DNA of 64,000 nucleotides. It comes from Astragalus membranaceus (Eukaryota > Streptophyta > Magnoliopsida > Fabales > Fabaceae). The notes under the pieces are model-generated. The model saw only the letters and a program-made list of their open reading frames with translations, was not told where the DNA came from and did no database searches. Made by a program: the position numbers and the translations under genes. Below, one piece after another: positions 34,597-47,100 of the stretch (position 1 is the stretch's first letter; every line of letters begins with the position of its first letter). The DNA lies in assembly GCA_039519185.1 (NCBI GenBank), contig CM076851.1:51008751-51072750 (forward strand). The letters run 5' to 3'.

Positions 34597-37500
34597 GTAA
34601 GTATGATAATTCTGGTCCAAGCATTTAATTTTAATTGCATTTGTTATTGCCAAGGTTCAATGGCCGTGTTTTAACTTTTGACATTGGTGCCAGTACTTAT
34701 TTTGCATAAATTTGCCATTGTTCTTGTTGTTTAGTATGATTTGAATTTTCTTCGTGAATCCTTTCTGCTAAACAGTGACCTAGTGCAGTGTCCAATATAG
34801 AATGTAGGCTTAAATACAGTTTTGGTCCCCCCTATTTTGACCAATCCACGATTTTGGTCCCTAAACTTTTAATTTGACGATTTTGGTCCCCCTATTTTCC
34901 CAATTTGAAAAATCAAGGTCCCCCACCCCAATTTTGACTCAGTTTGACTGACTTATCCTACGTGGCAGCCCACGTGGACTGCCACGTAGGCACACCCCCC
35001 CCACCCCACCCCCCCTCCACTGTTTGTCTTCCCCACCCCAACCCCCCCACCACCGACCCACCCACCCCACCCCAACCCCCCCCACCCCCACCCTCCACTG
35101 TTCCCCTTCGCCCCTCCCACCCCACACCCCACCCCCACCCCCACCCCCACCGTGAACCCCCCATCCCCACCGTGAACCCCCCCTTCCCCTTCCCCTTCAC
35201 CGGATCTGCGAGCGACGGTGAGCGAGAGAGAGCGACGGTGAGCGAGAGAGAGGGAAAGCGAGGGGGGAGGGGAGAGACGGTGAGCAAGAGAGAGAGGGAA
35301 ATCGAGGGGGGAGGTGCGAAGGGGAGGGGGGAGGTGCGAAGGGGAGGGGGGTGCGAAGGGGAGGAGAGGCGAAGGGGAGGGGGAGGTGCGAAGGGGAGGG
35401 GGGAGGGGCGAAAGGGAGGGGGGCGAAGGGGAGGGGGGAGGTGCGAAGGGGAGGGGGGTGCGAAGGGGAGGAGAGGCGAAGGGGAGGGGGAGGTGCGAAG
35501 GGGAGGGGGGAGGTGCGAAGGGGAGGGGACGGGGGGGGGGGGGGGGTTCACGGTGGGGATGGGGGGTTCACGATGGGGGGTGGGGGTGGGGGTGGGGTGT
35601 GGGGGGGGTTGGGGTGGGGAAGACAAACAGTGGAGGGGTGGGTGGGGTGGGGGTGGGTGGGGGGGGTGGGGGGGTGGGGTGGGGGGGGTGTGCCTACGTG
35701 GCAGTCCACGTGGGCTGCCACGTAGGATAAGTCAGTCAAAATGAGTCAAAATTGGGGTGGGGGACCTTGATTTTTCAAATTGGGAAAATAGGGGGACCAA
35801 AATCGTCAAATTAAAAGTTTAGGGACCAAAATCGTGGATTGGTCAAAATAGGGGGACCAAAACTGTATTTAAGCCTAGAATGTATGGTCGCTGCTTAATG
35901 TTCAATTTTTCTGTTTTCAGTAGCATTTTATTTTCTCATTCTTACCAAGCGGGATTTGTATTCATATTATATTATACATTTTTTCTTATTCTCCCTCTCT
36001 CAAATCTTATTTAACTGTACTTACACATTTTTTCCCATCAATTATGTTATAGACTGGCCTACTCGATGAGAAAAATGATGGCAGATAAAGCTTTGGTATG
36101 CCAACTAATGTTTGTTCTTTGATTAGCTTTTGACATAACTATACGAGTAGCATGACACACATTGAATTGTAGGTTAGGAGGCTTTCTGCCTGCGAGACAA
36201 TGGGCTCTGCCACAACCATATGCAGTGATAAGACTGGCACGTTGACTATGAACCAGGTTAGTTGTGATGCAGTATTTGAACCATTGATTGAAATGATAAC
36301 TTTAATGACAAGTTACTTATAACTTATTGTGGGGTAGAGGATAGAGATTTTTTTTTGCTGCCAGCTTTTACAATACATTAGGAGTTTAAAATGTCAGTTG
36401 TTTTATCAATGTGATATCCTAAACAGCTTGGGTGATATTCTGAGGAAGTTCATTTCTGTTGGCCTTGGTTGGCATATGCACTTTTCTGTACATCGGATTC
36501 TTAATGTGTCCACTTTTTTTGAATTCTGAGACAGATGACTGTGGTTGAGACTTATGCTGGGGGGAAGAAGATCGATCCTCCTCACCAGTTGGAGAACTCT
36601 CCTAAGCTACGATCTCTGCTCATTGAAGGTGTTTCACAGAACACTACTGGAAGTGTTTACGTACCCGAGGTATGTTTGAGTTAATTTTGTTGCAACCCCC
36701 CCCCCCCCCCCCCCCCCCAAAGAAAATTCACTGGAAATATAGCTGGTTAAATTACTTTATGCACATGATTGTCCTCTACAGGGTGCTAATGACGTTGAGG
36801 TGTCTGGATCACCGACTGAAAAGGCAATTTTACATTGGGGATTACAGGTTTTGAATTGCAGTTCCCCTCCTTCCTCTTTTAGGGTGATTGATGCGCTTAC
36901 AATTTACATAAAGTCATAAACCTTATGAATGTAATATTGAATCTCAGGTTGGGATGAATTTTGCGTCTGCTCGGTCAGAATCATCAATTATTCATGTCTT
37001 CCCTTTCAATTCTGAGAAAAAAAGAGGCGGAGTTGCAATACAGACGGTACGATCTTACTGGCATTTCAATCCAAATTCAATTATGTAGATACTTTGGTTC
37101 TGTTCATGACTGACATGGATTATTATATAGGCTATTGCATAATGATATATTTCATCTGCAAATTGATATAGTTCATTCTTATTTGCAGGTTGATTCTGAT
37201 GTCCATATACATTGGAAAGGCGCTGCTGAGATAGTTCTAGCCTGCTGCACAGGATATATTGCTGCAGATGACCAGTTAGTGGCTATGGATGAGGAGAAGG
37301 TTTGGCAAATTACTTGCATAGTATTGGAGTATATTGATGCGTGGCCAACACATTGCATTTCATAGTACATTCTGTTTGTATTTTGCAGCATTGTACTTCC
37401 AGTTTTTCTGTTTAGTTACTCTAGATTTTTCTCCAACTATTTTAACTTCTGTAAATAACCGCAACTGAATCAGATAATGCTATTTTCTTTTCTATTCAGT

Positions 37501-40500
37501 GACATCAACTAAAAATTAGTTAGCATCAATGATTAGATAATGGTATTTTTGTTTCTTAAATTTCATGTTTCAGTTTTTACTCTATTCCCAATTGAGAAAT
37601 CATGCCAGACTAGTGCATATCCGCCCCCAGTCTTCCCTCCGGTTTTTCTGTCTCTTATCCTCTTGATGGATTCGACTAGTCTATAATTTTCTTGATGACT
37701 AGAGAATTTTGTAACCTGTTACATATATGTTGCATACATTTATATTATAAGAGCAAAAAGCCAAAAATGTTGAAAAATTATTATTTTTTATTAATTTTGA
37801 TAAATTACATGTGTGGAATTTTCTGGGTATACAGATGACATTCTTTAGAAAAGCTATTGAAGACATGGCTTCTGAGAGTCTGCGCTGCGTTGCAATTGCA
37901 TATAGATCATATCAAAAGGAGAAAGTCCCAACTACCGAGGAACAACTTGCTCACTGGTCTTTGCCAGAGGAAGATCTTGTTTTACTAGCTATTGTTGGTC
38001 TGAAGGTTTGTTTTGTCTCTAGAAACACACCTATCATTGTCGTCTTTGTTATATTTTTCTATTTATATATTGTACTCTCTTGGTTCTGTTTTTCTATAAT
38101 TTCAAGTTGGAGCTCCTCACCATTCGTTCCTAAATGGATTTTCCACTATTGATGCATACTTTATGTACTTGGGAGGCAGCAGGAAATTTTTATTATAGTT
38201 TATTTTATTTCTCATGTCTTCCTCCTTGCTCTTTTACTATTTACTTGGGGATTTTTCTACCTACAACGTACAAAGCTATTTTTTCCAACAACATCTTTAG
38301 ACTTTATAAAATAAAATAAAATTGTTAATATATTTGTTTCCGACAACATCTCACTTTAAAATATGCTTCGATTTCTTCCACTGCTTAAATTTACATGACC
38401 TTTAAATAACCTTTTGTTATTGTTTCATATGTCATTTGTGTGTTGAAATGCAGGATCCTTGTCGACCAGGTGTCAAAGTGGCAGTGCAGCTTTGTCAAAA
38501 AGCCGGGGTTAAGGTATTACACAGCCAATTTTGAAAGTTCTTTGGTATCCACAAGATACGTATTGTTGAATATGTTTAGTTTTTATTTCAATAAGTGTAA
38601 TCAATTGCAGGATGGTCGTGTGATGAATGGTTGGCGCGTATAAACCATGTCAAAAATTATGGAATGTAAAATTAGACTTGCATAATACAACTCATAAATC
38701 TAATCACTTACACTACAAAATAAAATTAATTTAAATATTTTCTATCATATCAAACTTGTTAAAACACTCACAAATGGTGGGCTATTTTCAATTACTTTTT
38801 CTCTGTTATGTTCAGTGTCTATTTCAATTACTTTTTCTCTGTTATGTTCAGTGTCTATTCCCTCGCTCTCTTCCCCTCTCTCGTTCATTCCTCTTTTTGC
38901 CCGCTTCTCCTTCTTTTCTTCTCAGTTCTCACCACTAGGCTACAATAGTGTCTGTCCTGCTATGTGCGACCACACTATAGCTTATCAGATACTCATTACG
39001 CATGTGGTACCTTCATTTTATAAACTTTGCCAACGTGTATTATTTTTATTTTATTACTATTTTTATTACTATTGAATTTTATTTCTCAAAGATTTCAAGG
39101 ACCCAATGTTATATCATTTCATCGAACTTTCAATGTCTTGCAAATTGACCACCTAATTTAAAAGGATAATTTGTTTTGCTTATGGCATTTCTGTATATCA
39201 GTTTTAAATTGCGTTGTTTGTATTTTTATCGTAGGTAAAAATGGTCACGGGCGACAATGTCAAAACTGCAAGAGCAATTGCTTTGGAATGTGGAATACTT
39301 GCTTCATCTGCTGATGCTACAGAGCCAAACGTCATTGAAGGAAAAACATTTCGCGCCATGACAGATGCACAGAGAGAAGAGATTGCTGAAGCAATATCGG
39401 TAGAGTGCAGCTACAATGGAAAACCTTGCTATTTAGCTTCCTGTAGTAAAAAGCGTTTTGGCAAATAATGTTCATTATCAATATTGTCTGTAGGTTATGG
39501 GAAGGTCATCTCCCAATGACAAACTATTGTTAGTACAAGCATTGAGAAGGAAGGGTCATGTTGTGGCTGTAACTGGGGATGGAACAAATGATGCTCCTGC
39601 ACTTCATGAGGTATGTGCAACTTTGATGTGTTTTGGGATTATATTTGTTTGTTGGTTTGTTATCTCAAGCTTCATATGCATTAATTGAGTACGGTTGTAA
39701 CTGTGCATTGTCCAAAGTAATCCCAAAAGGCTCTTGGTTGAGGGCGTGTGTTCAATGAAACTGCTTAAGCTTCAAACCATTTTTGTACTTTCATCTAACG
39801 GCTTAGTTCATGGCATATAATCCTGATGCATGAATTTCTATTCTATTGAAGAAAGCTGATTTTTATTTACTGTGTTCGTAATTATATACCTTTTTCCATT
39901 CTATTGAAGAAAGCTGATTTTTATTTACTGTGTTCGTAATTATATACTTTTTTCCATGTAGGCCGATATAGGTCTCGCAATGGGTATTGCAGGTACTGAA
40001 GTTGCCAAAGAGAGCTCTGATATCATTATTTTGGATGACAATTTTGCTTCTGTTGTGAAGGTTAGTGTTCTTTTCTTTATTTTGCATGCATAATTTTGGG
40101 AGATTTGCTTTGTTCTTGATGAATGATGAGTATGGCTCTTCCAGAACATCTTGAAAAGCTATTTATATCATTAGTAGAAATAGAAATAAAAACGTGGTTT
40201 TTGAATATTAACTGGAAATTAATGGTTTATTTTTTATATAAAAGTTCAAATTTTAAATTTATGATAATTAATATAATAAAATCATAATTATTATACAATA
40301 ATAAAATGAAGTTAAAATCATTAAAATAGATTTTTTATTGAAAAAAAACATAAACAAAATATATGAAACAGAATGAATAAGTATATATATATGCATAAAT
40401 TAATACAAGATAAAAACTAATAATTAATGTTTTGTCGAGCGGGCGGGGATTGAGATCCCCAAACCGCCCCCAGTCAAAGCGGGTTTTCTCGTCAAAATTG

Positions 40501-43341
40501 GGTCGTGGTCGAGTGGGCACCCGCGGGACTGGGTTGCGTTGGCGAATCGGGACCTGCGGGAAACCCAACCCCAATTGGGACGAGGATGGGAAGGGCAAAA
40601 CTCGACCTAGCTAGAGATGGTAACGGGACGGGGGAGGCAAAACCCGCTCCCGACCCGGCCCGTTGCCATCCCTTGAAAATGAGATGCATTACACAACATA
40701 GAATATTTTTGTGAAGCTGTTTATAGATTGATATTTGAAACATAACTGGCAATGTTGTTCATGGTTCTGTGCAAGTATAGGTTGTCAGATGGGGTCGGTC
40801 TGTATATGCAAATATCCAGAAGTTTATCCAGTTTCAGCTAACAGTCAATGTGGCAGCTCTTGTTATAAATGTTGTTGCTGCAGTTTCCACTGGTGACGTC
40901 CCACTGAATGCAGTGCAGGTTTACTTTCTCTCTCTTTGTTGCTTGTGCTTATTTATTTGGGACGTCCTTATATCTCTGTTACTTTCTTCACAGCTTCTCT
41001 GGGTAAATCTTATCATGGATACTCTTGGAGCACTGGCCTTGGCAACTGAACCACCGACTGATCACCTGATGGATAGGTCTCCTGTGGGTCGAAGGTAAGC
41101 ATTTTTTGCTTTCTGATTATTGCTTGGCACTCTGGATCATGACATTTGTTTCATGTTATTCTTGGGTTGGTGCTTAGAAAATTTTGAAATGACCTGTTAC
41201 GTTTTGGCACGTGAAAAACTTAGAAATATTTGCTGCGGAATGGAAATGCAGGTGTTATAACCAATTCAGGTACAGTCAAATTAGTATGTTGTGTTGGGGG
41301 ATGGGGAGCTGCCCCTAGCCTTGAAGCTTCTAATGGAGGCTGAATTTGTATGTGTGCATGCATCTGTGAATTATTTTATAATTTATAGGCCTATTTTGTT
41401 GTTGGCAACAGAACAGTTTTGGTTCTTTTAATAGAACAAGGAAATTTGAATGGTGAAGAGCTTAGCTTACAATAACCATAATTGAGATGGCCCTAAAAAA
41501 GAATACAAAAACAGCAGGGTATAATCAAACGAAGAACACTTGCAGTGAAACATGTAAATCCTTCTCGACAAAAAAGAAAATTTCCAATATCCTTACTAGC
41601 GAAGGCTGCATTTGTTTATGCATGCATTGATGCATGTATTTACACATCGTATTTTGAAGTTATGCCAATGGTTTTATCTAGTTTGCTGTTCTAGTATCAA
41701 AATAATGTGTGATGCCTATTGGCTTGGATATTTCTATGAGAAGTAACTGACATGTCTTCCATGTTTTTCAGAGAACCTCTCATAACAAATATCATGTGGA
41801 GGAATTTGCTGATACAGGTGAGTTCTGTTTCCCAATTAGTAGTACCTTCGATTATTATTTTTTTAGCTGGAATTTACTTATCTGTTGTTGGCTTGATTTT
41901 AAAACTAAATTGTCTTGCTTCACTATTACCATAAATAAATGCTAAAGTTAATTATAATTGGATTTTTTCAGGCAATGTATCAAGTGTCTGTCTTGCTTGT
42001 TCTCAATTTCCGAGGTAGGAGTATTCTGGGTCTGGAGCATGAGCCGACTGAACATGCTATCAAAGTGAAAAACACTTTGATCTTCAATGCATTTGTTCTC
42101 GCTCAAGTAAGTTGTTATCTGTAGTTAGGGAAAAAGTACCGATGTTGCAGAAATTTCCATAATATTGTTGGAACATAGACTTACTTTTGTATGTCGATGC
42201 ATGGCTTAGATTAAGATCTACAAAACAATTTTTTTTTGAAATGAAGTTTGTTTAGATAAATTAGATTTTTTTTGATCAAATAGTTAATGCTGATTAAGGA
42301 AGAAAAAGAAAATTCTATTCCCTTGTTCCTTTTCTGTTATATTAGCAATTGAGTTCTTTACTGTATTCTTTATTGCCATTTAGTTCTGGAACTGTAAATA
42401 GGTACCCTGCATGTAATGTTGAAAAATAACAGAATTTTCCGTAGTTTCACGGATGTGGACTATTTGAATATTGTCTCTCGTATTGCACTCTGTTTCTTAA
42501 TTCTTTTGCAGGATCAACTGATTCACGCATCGTTAATACGAAAATTAGGACCCATATGTAATCATATTCACAAAAGATTTTGACTGCATGCCTCTGCGCT
42601 GGATTTTTCTATATTGTTTGATTGTAACAGTTGTTTATTCTTGATATTTGTTAAATTCCTTCTTATCTTGCCTCTTGATGTTGGATTCTTCCTCCTTTTG
42701 GCTACTATTTTCTCTGTCGATTGTTTTGTAATTGATGACATTGGAAATATGGTTTCAAAACTGCAGATCTTTAATGAATTTAATGCACGAAAGCCAGATG
42801 AATTCAACATTTTCAAAGGTGTAACGAAAAATTACCTCTTTATGGGGATAGTGGGATTAACTGTTGTACTTCAGGTTAGTTTTGCTTGAGCTTCTCCGGT
42901 TGTTTAGCTGTTTTTGTAAAATATTTTGAGTGCCGCCTTATAATTGCTTCTGTGCTTCAGATTATCATCGTTGAATTCCTTGGGAAGTTTACTTCTACAG
43001 TCAAGCTTAATTGGAAGCAGTGGCTCATTTCTGTCGCTATTGGAATCATTGGGTTAGTGTCAATTGATTATAAGAACTGAAAAGCGAATTGCATCTTGCT
43101 CTTTCCTTGCTTTTTTATTTATATGTTAAAATTGTCCTTTATGAACAATAGAAATTCCCTGGGTTGATTGTTTAAATTGGTCTAAGCAACGTTGTTCCTA
43201 ACTTGTTGTCTCTCCTCACTTTTCAGTTGGCCTCTTGCTGTTGTCGGGAAATTGATACCTGTACCAGCAACTCCCATCAATAACTATTGTTACAAGTTTC
43301 GAAGAACTTCAAAAAAGAAGGAACCTGAGGCTTCTCAATAG
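28255..43341 (+). CDS. ACA9-like: Autoinhibited Ca2+-ATPase, plasma-membrane type (ACA8/9/10 clade)
   Basis: P-type IIB pump exporting Ca2+ from the cytosol at the cost of ATP. 33 exons join in frame to 1082 codons plus TAG, close to the usual 1070-1090. An N-terminal regulatory domain contains the calmodulin-binding helix (RLRRWRQAALVLNAS, residues 51-65, then RRFRYTL). The catalytic core shows TGES 315-318, the transmembrane-4 PEGLP 445-449, DKTGT 488-492 with the phosphorylated Asp488, KGAAE 607-611, MVTGD 714-718 and TGDGTNDAP 793-801. The last part holds the remaining membrane segments and a basic tail. In this clade calmodulin relieves N-terminal autoinhibition. The start is the ATG at 28255, as it gives the acidic N-terminus expected. 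Details such as YAGGKKID and the GGSIAFAV segment recall ACA9, which in Arabidopsis acts in pollen; orthology is inference. No disabling change seen. Intron 15 carries a MULE. Confidence 0.96.
34807..35875. mobile_element. Mutator-like (MULE) foldback element in ATPase intron 15
   Basis: A 1069-bp element starts GGCTTAAATACAGTTTTGG and ends in its complement. It is flanked by a perfect 9-bp duplication tagaatgta (34798-34806 and 35876-35884), the hallmark length of Mutator insertions. The inverted arms stay complementary for roughly 380 bases. The first 180 are AT-rich unique-looking sequence, followed by C-rich sequence on the left and G-rich on the right. The core (35210-35530) is a GA/GGGGA minisatellite. 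It has no transposase, so it is non-autonomous. The long open frames across it on both strands (up to 266 codons) are Pro- or Gly-rich translations of the repeat and not genes. Confidence 0.93.
35290..35535 (+). repeat. G-rich minisatellite in the MULE core
   Basis: Repeated gcgaaggggagggggg-type units in two larger blocks that are themselves near copies (about 35311-35400 and 35430-35520). The run ends in a G16-type homopolymer near 35530-35546. Confidence 0.85.
36696..36718 (+). repeat. C23 homopolymer in ATPase intron 18
   Basis: A run of 23 C lies 27 bases after the exon 18 donor site. Such runs are prone to slippage and sequencing error; it does not affect coding. Confidence 0.9.
38784..38856 (+). 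repeat. 36-bp tandem duplication in ATPase intron 23
   Basis: Two nearly identical copies of a unit containing caattactttttctctgtt lie head to tail, far from splice sites. Confidence 0.8.
39841..39956 (+). repeat. 58-bp tandem duplication at the end of ATPase intron 25
   Basis: Two copies (39841-39898 and 39899-39956) of a unit starting ttctattgaagaaagc differ at very few positions. The second copy ends in the polypyrimidine tract that leads into the exon 26 acceptor (AG at 39960-39961). The first copy has the tract but no AG directly after it. Confidence 0.85.
40430..40680. repeat. GC-rich hAT-like fragment in ATPase intron 26
   Basis: An island of GC-rich sequence in an AT-rich intron. 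It ends in a short foldback: gatggtaacgggacggg opposite cccggcccgttgccatc, ending ccctt. Termini of the form AGGGATGGCAACGGG are common on plant hAT elements. No intact pair of ends or target duplication was found. Confidence 0.4.
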
Positions 43342-44179
43342 TCGTACATAGGTGTCGTGCTGTTTCAGACTCGTTCGGCCGTTTCCTATGCTGTCTGACT
43401 GATAGAGTTCTTTGTGGAAAGTAGTATACTGCTGCATTAACGCGTTTCTTTTGCTACTGAACCTATACCAACTTACTACTTTCAGGAGAAATTTGGAATT
43501 GTTTTGCACCACGTTTCTAACAACTGATATACGGAATCTCAGTATGTTTTGGGTTTTGTTGATAGTATTTGTTTGACATTACTAGCTTGGCAGATTTGTA
43601 AAGTTACAGAGAGGATTGTTCACTTCAAATTCGGCTGGTGCTTGTTTGATTGTGTGTTTGGATTTTTTCTTTTTATTTTGAAACTGGTCAATTCAAATTT
43701 CAATTTTAAAAAGTAACATGATGACCTTATATGATATGTTTGTAAATGTGAGCGATGGAGTTTGTAAATTCAACATACTGATGCATTTTTTTAAATTCAA
43801 TGGCTTTAGCTACGATATATTTTTAAAAATTTAATTTAAATCCAGTGTCTTAAAGTTGAACAATTGATTGTATTTTTCCGAGCGAGGGATTTGAATCGTA
43901 ATATTTCAACTAAGTTGTTTTGTTAACTTTTCGAGTGTTTTAAACATCATACTAACAGTTCTAAGACAGAATAAATGTTTTCTTTTTCCATACCCAACTT
44001 TACGTGATGCGTAAACATAATGCCTTGAACAGAAAGCTAATGGCTAAATATAATCAATATAATGAATGTTTTAAACATGTAATTACTTACAATATAATGA
44101 ATGTTTTAAACATGTAACTACGTAAGTTTTTGATCAACAAATAGACTATATATTACAGCAATACTTCAAGCAGGATAGC
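43342..44179. other. Convergent intergenic region between the two genes
   Basis: Only about 840 bases separate the stop codons of the + strand ATPase and the - strand MSR-like gene. It must hold both 3' UTRs and polyadenylation regions. The sequence is AT-rich, with a small direct repeat (aatataatgaatgttttaaacatgtaa, two copies near 44055-44120). No other gene seen. Confidence 0.6.
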
Positions 44180-47100
44180 TTAACAAAAGCATGCATAAGC
44201 AATATGGTTCTTCTGGGTCACATAGGGAGACATGTAGTCCTGAGCTGAAGCTGATGAACTTACTATTTCACTTGGAACAAGTATCTGGTTTGTCCCTGAC
44301 ACAATTCTCATCCCAGCAACATTAGCATAGAAGACACCAGGAATGGAAGGCACAAATATATCACTCTCAGAACATACGTAGAAATCAATGACTTTCTCCA
44401 ATTCAGAACTCTCTGAGCTGAGAAACTTTTCCAGCTTAGCTGCTTCCATTATATTTTCCTGTTGCAGCATTAGATATGCAGACTTCATTCAGCAATATGA
44501 CATAATAAAAAATGAACTTCAAAGGGAGGAGGAAAGTTAACAAACCAAAAAGCTTGACATGGAAATTTCAATGAAAAAAACATAGATACTATAGTGTTCT
44601 ATAAGTGTGTGTTGTTGATGCCACTAAGGTATTATAATATGCCACATTGAATAAATTGTTCACTCGATTTTTTTTGCTTTGCAGATAGAGTGACAAGCAC
44701 CACCCGTAAACTCATATACGTGAAATGGAGATCTCGGTTCCGAGTCCGAGTAACCTTGATAAATGTCCAGTCTAACAACGTCGGCTTTGTTAGTTTCACT
44801 AGGCCTCACAGACAAAGCGATCTTACTTGTACAATTGTATACATAATCCAAGTATTAAACTGTTATTGGAGAAAAGTAAAAAGAATGCGTAAAGAACCGT
44901 ATCTAAGTTTTATCCAACTAGAGTTCAGGTCAAAAAAGTTACCTTAGTATAGGTTTTTGGGAAGATAGCTCTAAGTGCATTAAGATTAGGACTCCATTTA
45001 GTCTGAGTGATATAAACAACAGTCTCTGGACCAAAACCAATTTTCTTAAGAAATTCAGCTATCTCCTCTCCTTGGTAACAATGTTTTCTTCCTCTTTCAT
45101 CTACTCCATGACATTCCTTTTTCAATACCTCAGATCTCAAATCCACTGCAATGAACTGTCCATTTGAGTCCTTACTCCATGTTTGTAGCTTTTGGACTAT
45201 AGACTCAGCTACTTCTTCTATCTCTGATTGCAACTGAAGAGTTCCAAACATTGCTTGACATGCAAATGAGTCCACATTCTTCTTGTTTCCTGCTATTGTT
45301 GCATTAACTGAGGAGGGAAAATATGATTCAATCTTCACAATCCCTTTTGATTTGTATATTGGCTTAACTTTCTTCTCAATATAGTCCTCTGAAACCCTGT
45401 TCGGTACTTTCACTATTGGTGGATTTACATTGGATACTTGGGGAGGTACTGTCCTTGTTACTCTCACCAAGCCTTCTAGCCTATTCAAGACATTCTTAAC
45501 ATCATAAATATCTCCAAGGTTCCTGAAATGAAATCTGACATGTAAGAATTAGATTTAACAAATAATAACCAAGTCACTCTACCGTAGAGTTGTCAATTTT
45601 GACTCAACCCAACAGACCGGCCCAATAGCCTAGTGTTTTAGGCTGGACTCAAAAAATAGAGGCTAAGAAAGAATCGAAACATTTTTGCCTAGCACAATTG
45701 ACCTATGGGCCAGACTGAACCTACTTTTTATGCTGTTTTGAACAATTTTTATGTTTTCGTTTATTAAAAATTGGACTGGGTCGGGCCGGCTCGCTAGCCT
45801 AGTGCTTTGGGTTGAGTTGGGCTAGAAAAACACAACCCAGTAGATAACTTGACTGACGCAGCCCTACCCGGCTTTGGACTTTGGCCCATGGGCTGGGCTA
45901 CTATACTGAAGAACACTACAAAATAGTTGAAGTTTATTGTCCTATATAGAGCATGTACATGCTGTATCCTGATTTGCTACTCTTGATGTCAGGAAGTATA
46001 AGAGTGGCTCCCAAGTATCTTGCTACCACCACTGCATCAGCAATCTGTGCAAATAATCCCAAAAAATGGTAATATCAGAAGAAGAAAAACAAAAATTGGA
46101 AATTTGCAGTATAAACCAAAAGAAAAATGTTAAGTGGTGGAACAAACCTGGGAGATATGATATTCAGGGCCATTTGTTAAGGAGAATGTGATGAATCCTT
46201 TAGATTGGTCTACCTCTTCTGCAGGTTAAATAAAAAGGGAGTAATTTATAAAGGGTATTTTGTGAATTTGTATAGTATCCTTATAGGTGATAATGCTTCA
46301 TTAATAAGGAACAAAACTCAGATAGATTATGAAGAATGGAGACTTACTAAGTGGAGGAGGCTTCCAACATGGTTTTAGTCCTTCACCATTTTGCTTCAAA
46401 GACTTTTTGCTTAAATGAGTAACTGTGGCTAGGCTTTGGTCAGTAGCTGGTGTAGACTCTGTCTGAGAAACTGCTTGAACTTGAATATTTACCTTCACAT
46501 GGTTAAGTGCAAACACAGCTTAAATAGTTACTTTGTTACTCATTCCGTTTCACAATACTTGTCCTTTTAAGATTCCTGACTTGGTAAGGGTTTTTGAAAG
46601 AGATACAAAAGGACTTAAAGATGTACAAGAGTGAAGGACAAATTTGACTCGAAAGATGTAAAGACTTACTTAGGTCTATCTTGTTTTTGTGTTAAAGGGA
46701 TGCAAAGAGGGACTTTTGGGCCCGAAAAATACACGTGTTAATTAATTTACAGTGTCATTAAGTAGTATATAATCATTTACATCAAGAAAGAAAAATAGTA
46801 CGCCCTCAAAAATTTATTGATAAAGAAAGAAAGAGAAGCAAAAGAAACATGGGGGACTAGGCTAATACCCAAAAACAAAAACAACATTATAAACAAAAGG
46901 GAATAAAAACAATACTATTAAAAGGAAACTAGAACGAAGAAGATCTTTAATAGCGTGCAAATACATCACTATAATGATGATCGTCCCAACAAGGTTGGCA
47001 CCGAAGCTATTAACAATCATTTTCAGTGCACCAAAAATAGAAAACAAAAGGAATGCTCAAACAATAAAACAAGAAAAAACACTAATCCCAATAAAGAAAT

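Larger units (their letters stand above)
36053..43341 (+). other. ACA9-like: ATPase exons 16-33 (coordinates)
   Basis: Exons: 36053-36095, 36173-36256, 36535-36669, 36782-36847, 36948-37046, 37189-37299, 37835-38005, 38454-38513, 39235-39399, 39494-39610, 39962-40060, 40781-40918, 40994-41094, 41772-41817, 41972-42106, 42767-42874, 42961-43052, 43227-43341. Exon 17 carries DKTGT, exon 21 the nucleotide-binding KGAAE, and exon 25 the hinge TGDGTNDAP. Exons 27-33 give the C-terminal membrane segments. All coding phases add up, with no frameshift. Long intron 26 (40061-40780) contains GC-rich repeat sequence. Confidence 0.92.

Noticed and set aside
34944..35744. Long open frames (up to 266 codons) on both strands
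   Set aside because: Pro/Gly/Arg-rich low complexity produced by the inverted GC-skewed arms and minisatellite of the MULE; no start context, no motif.
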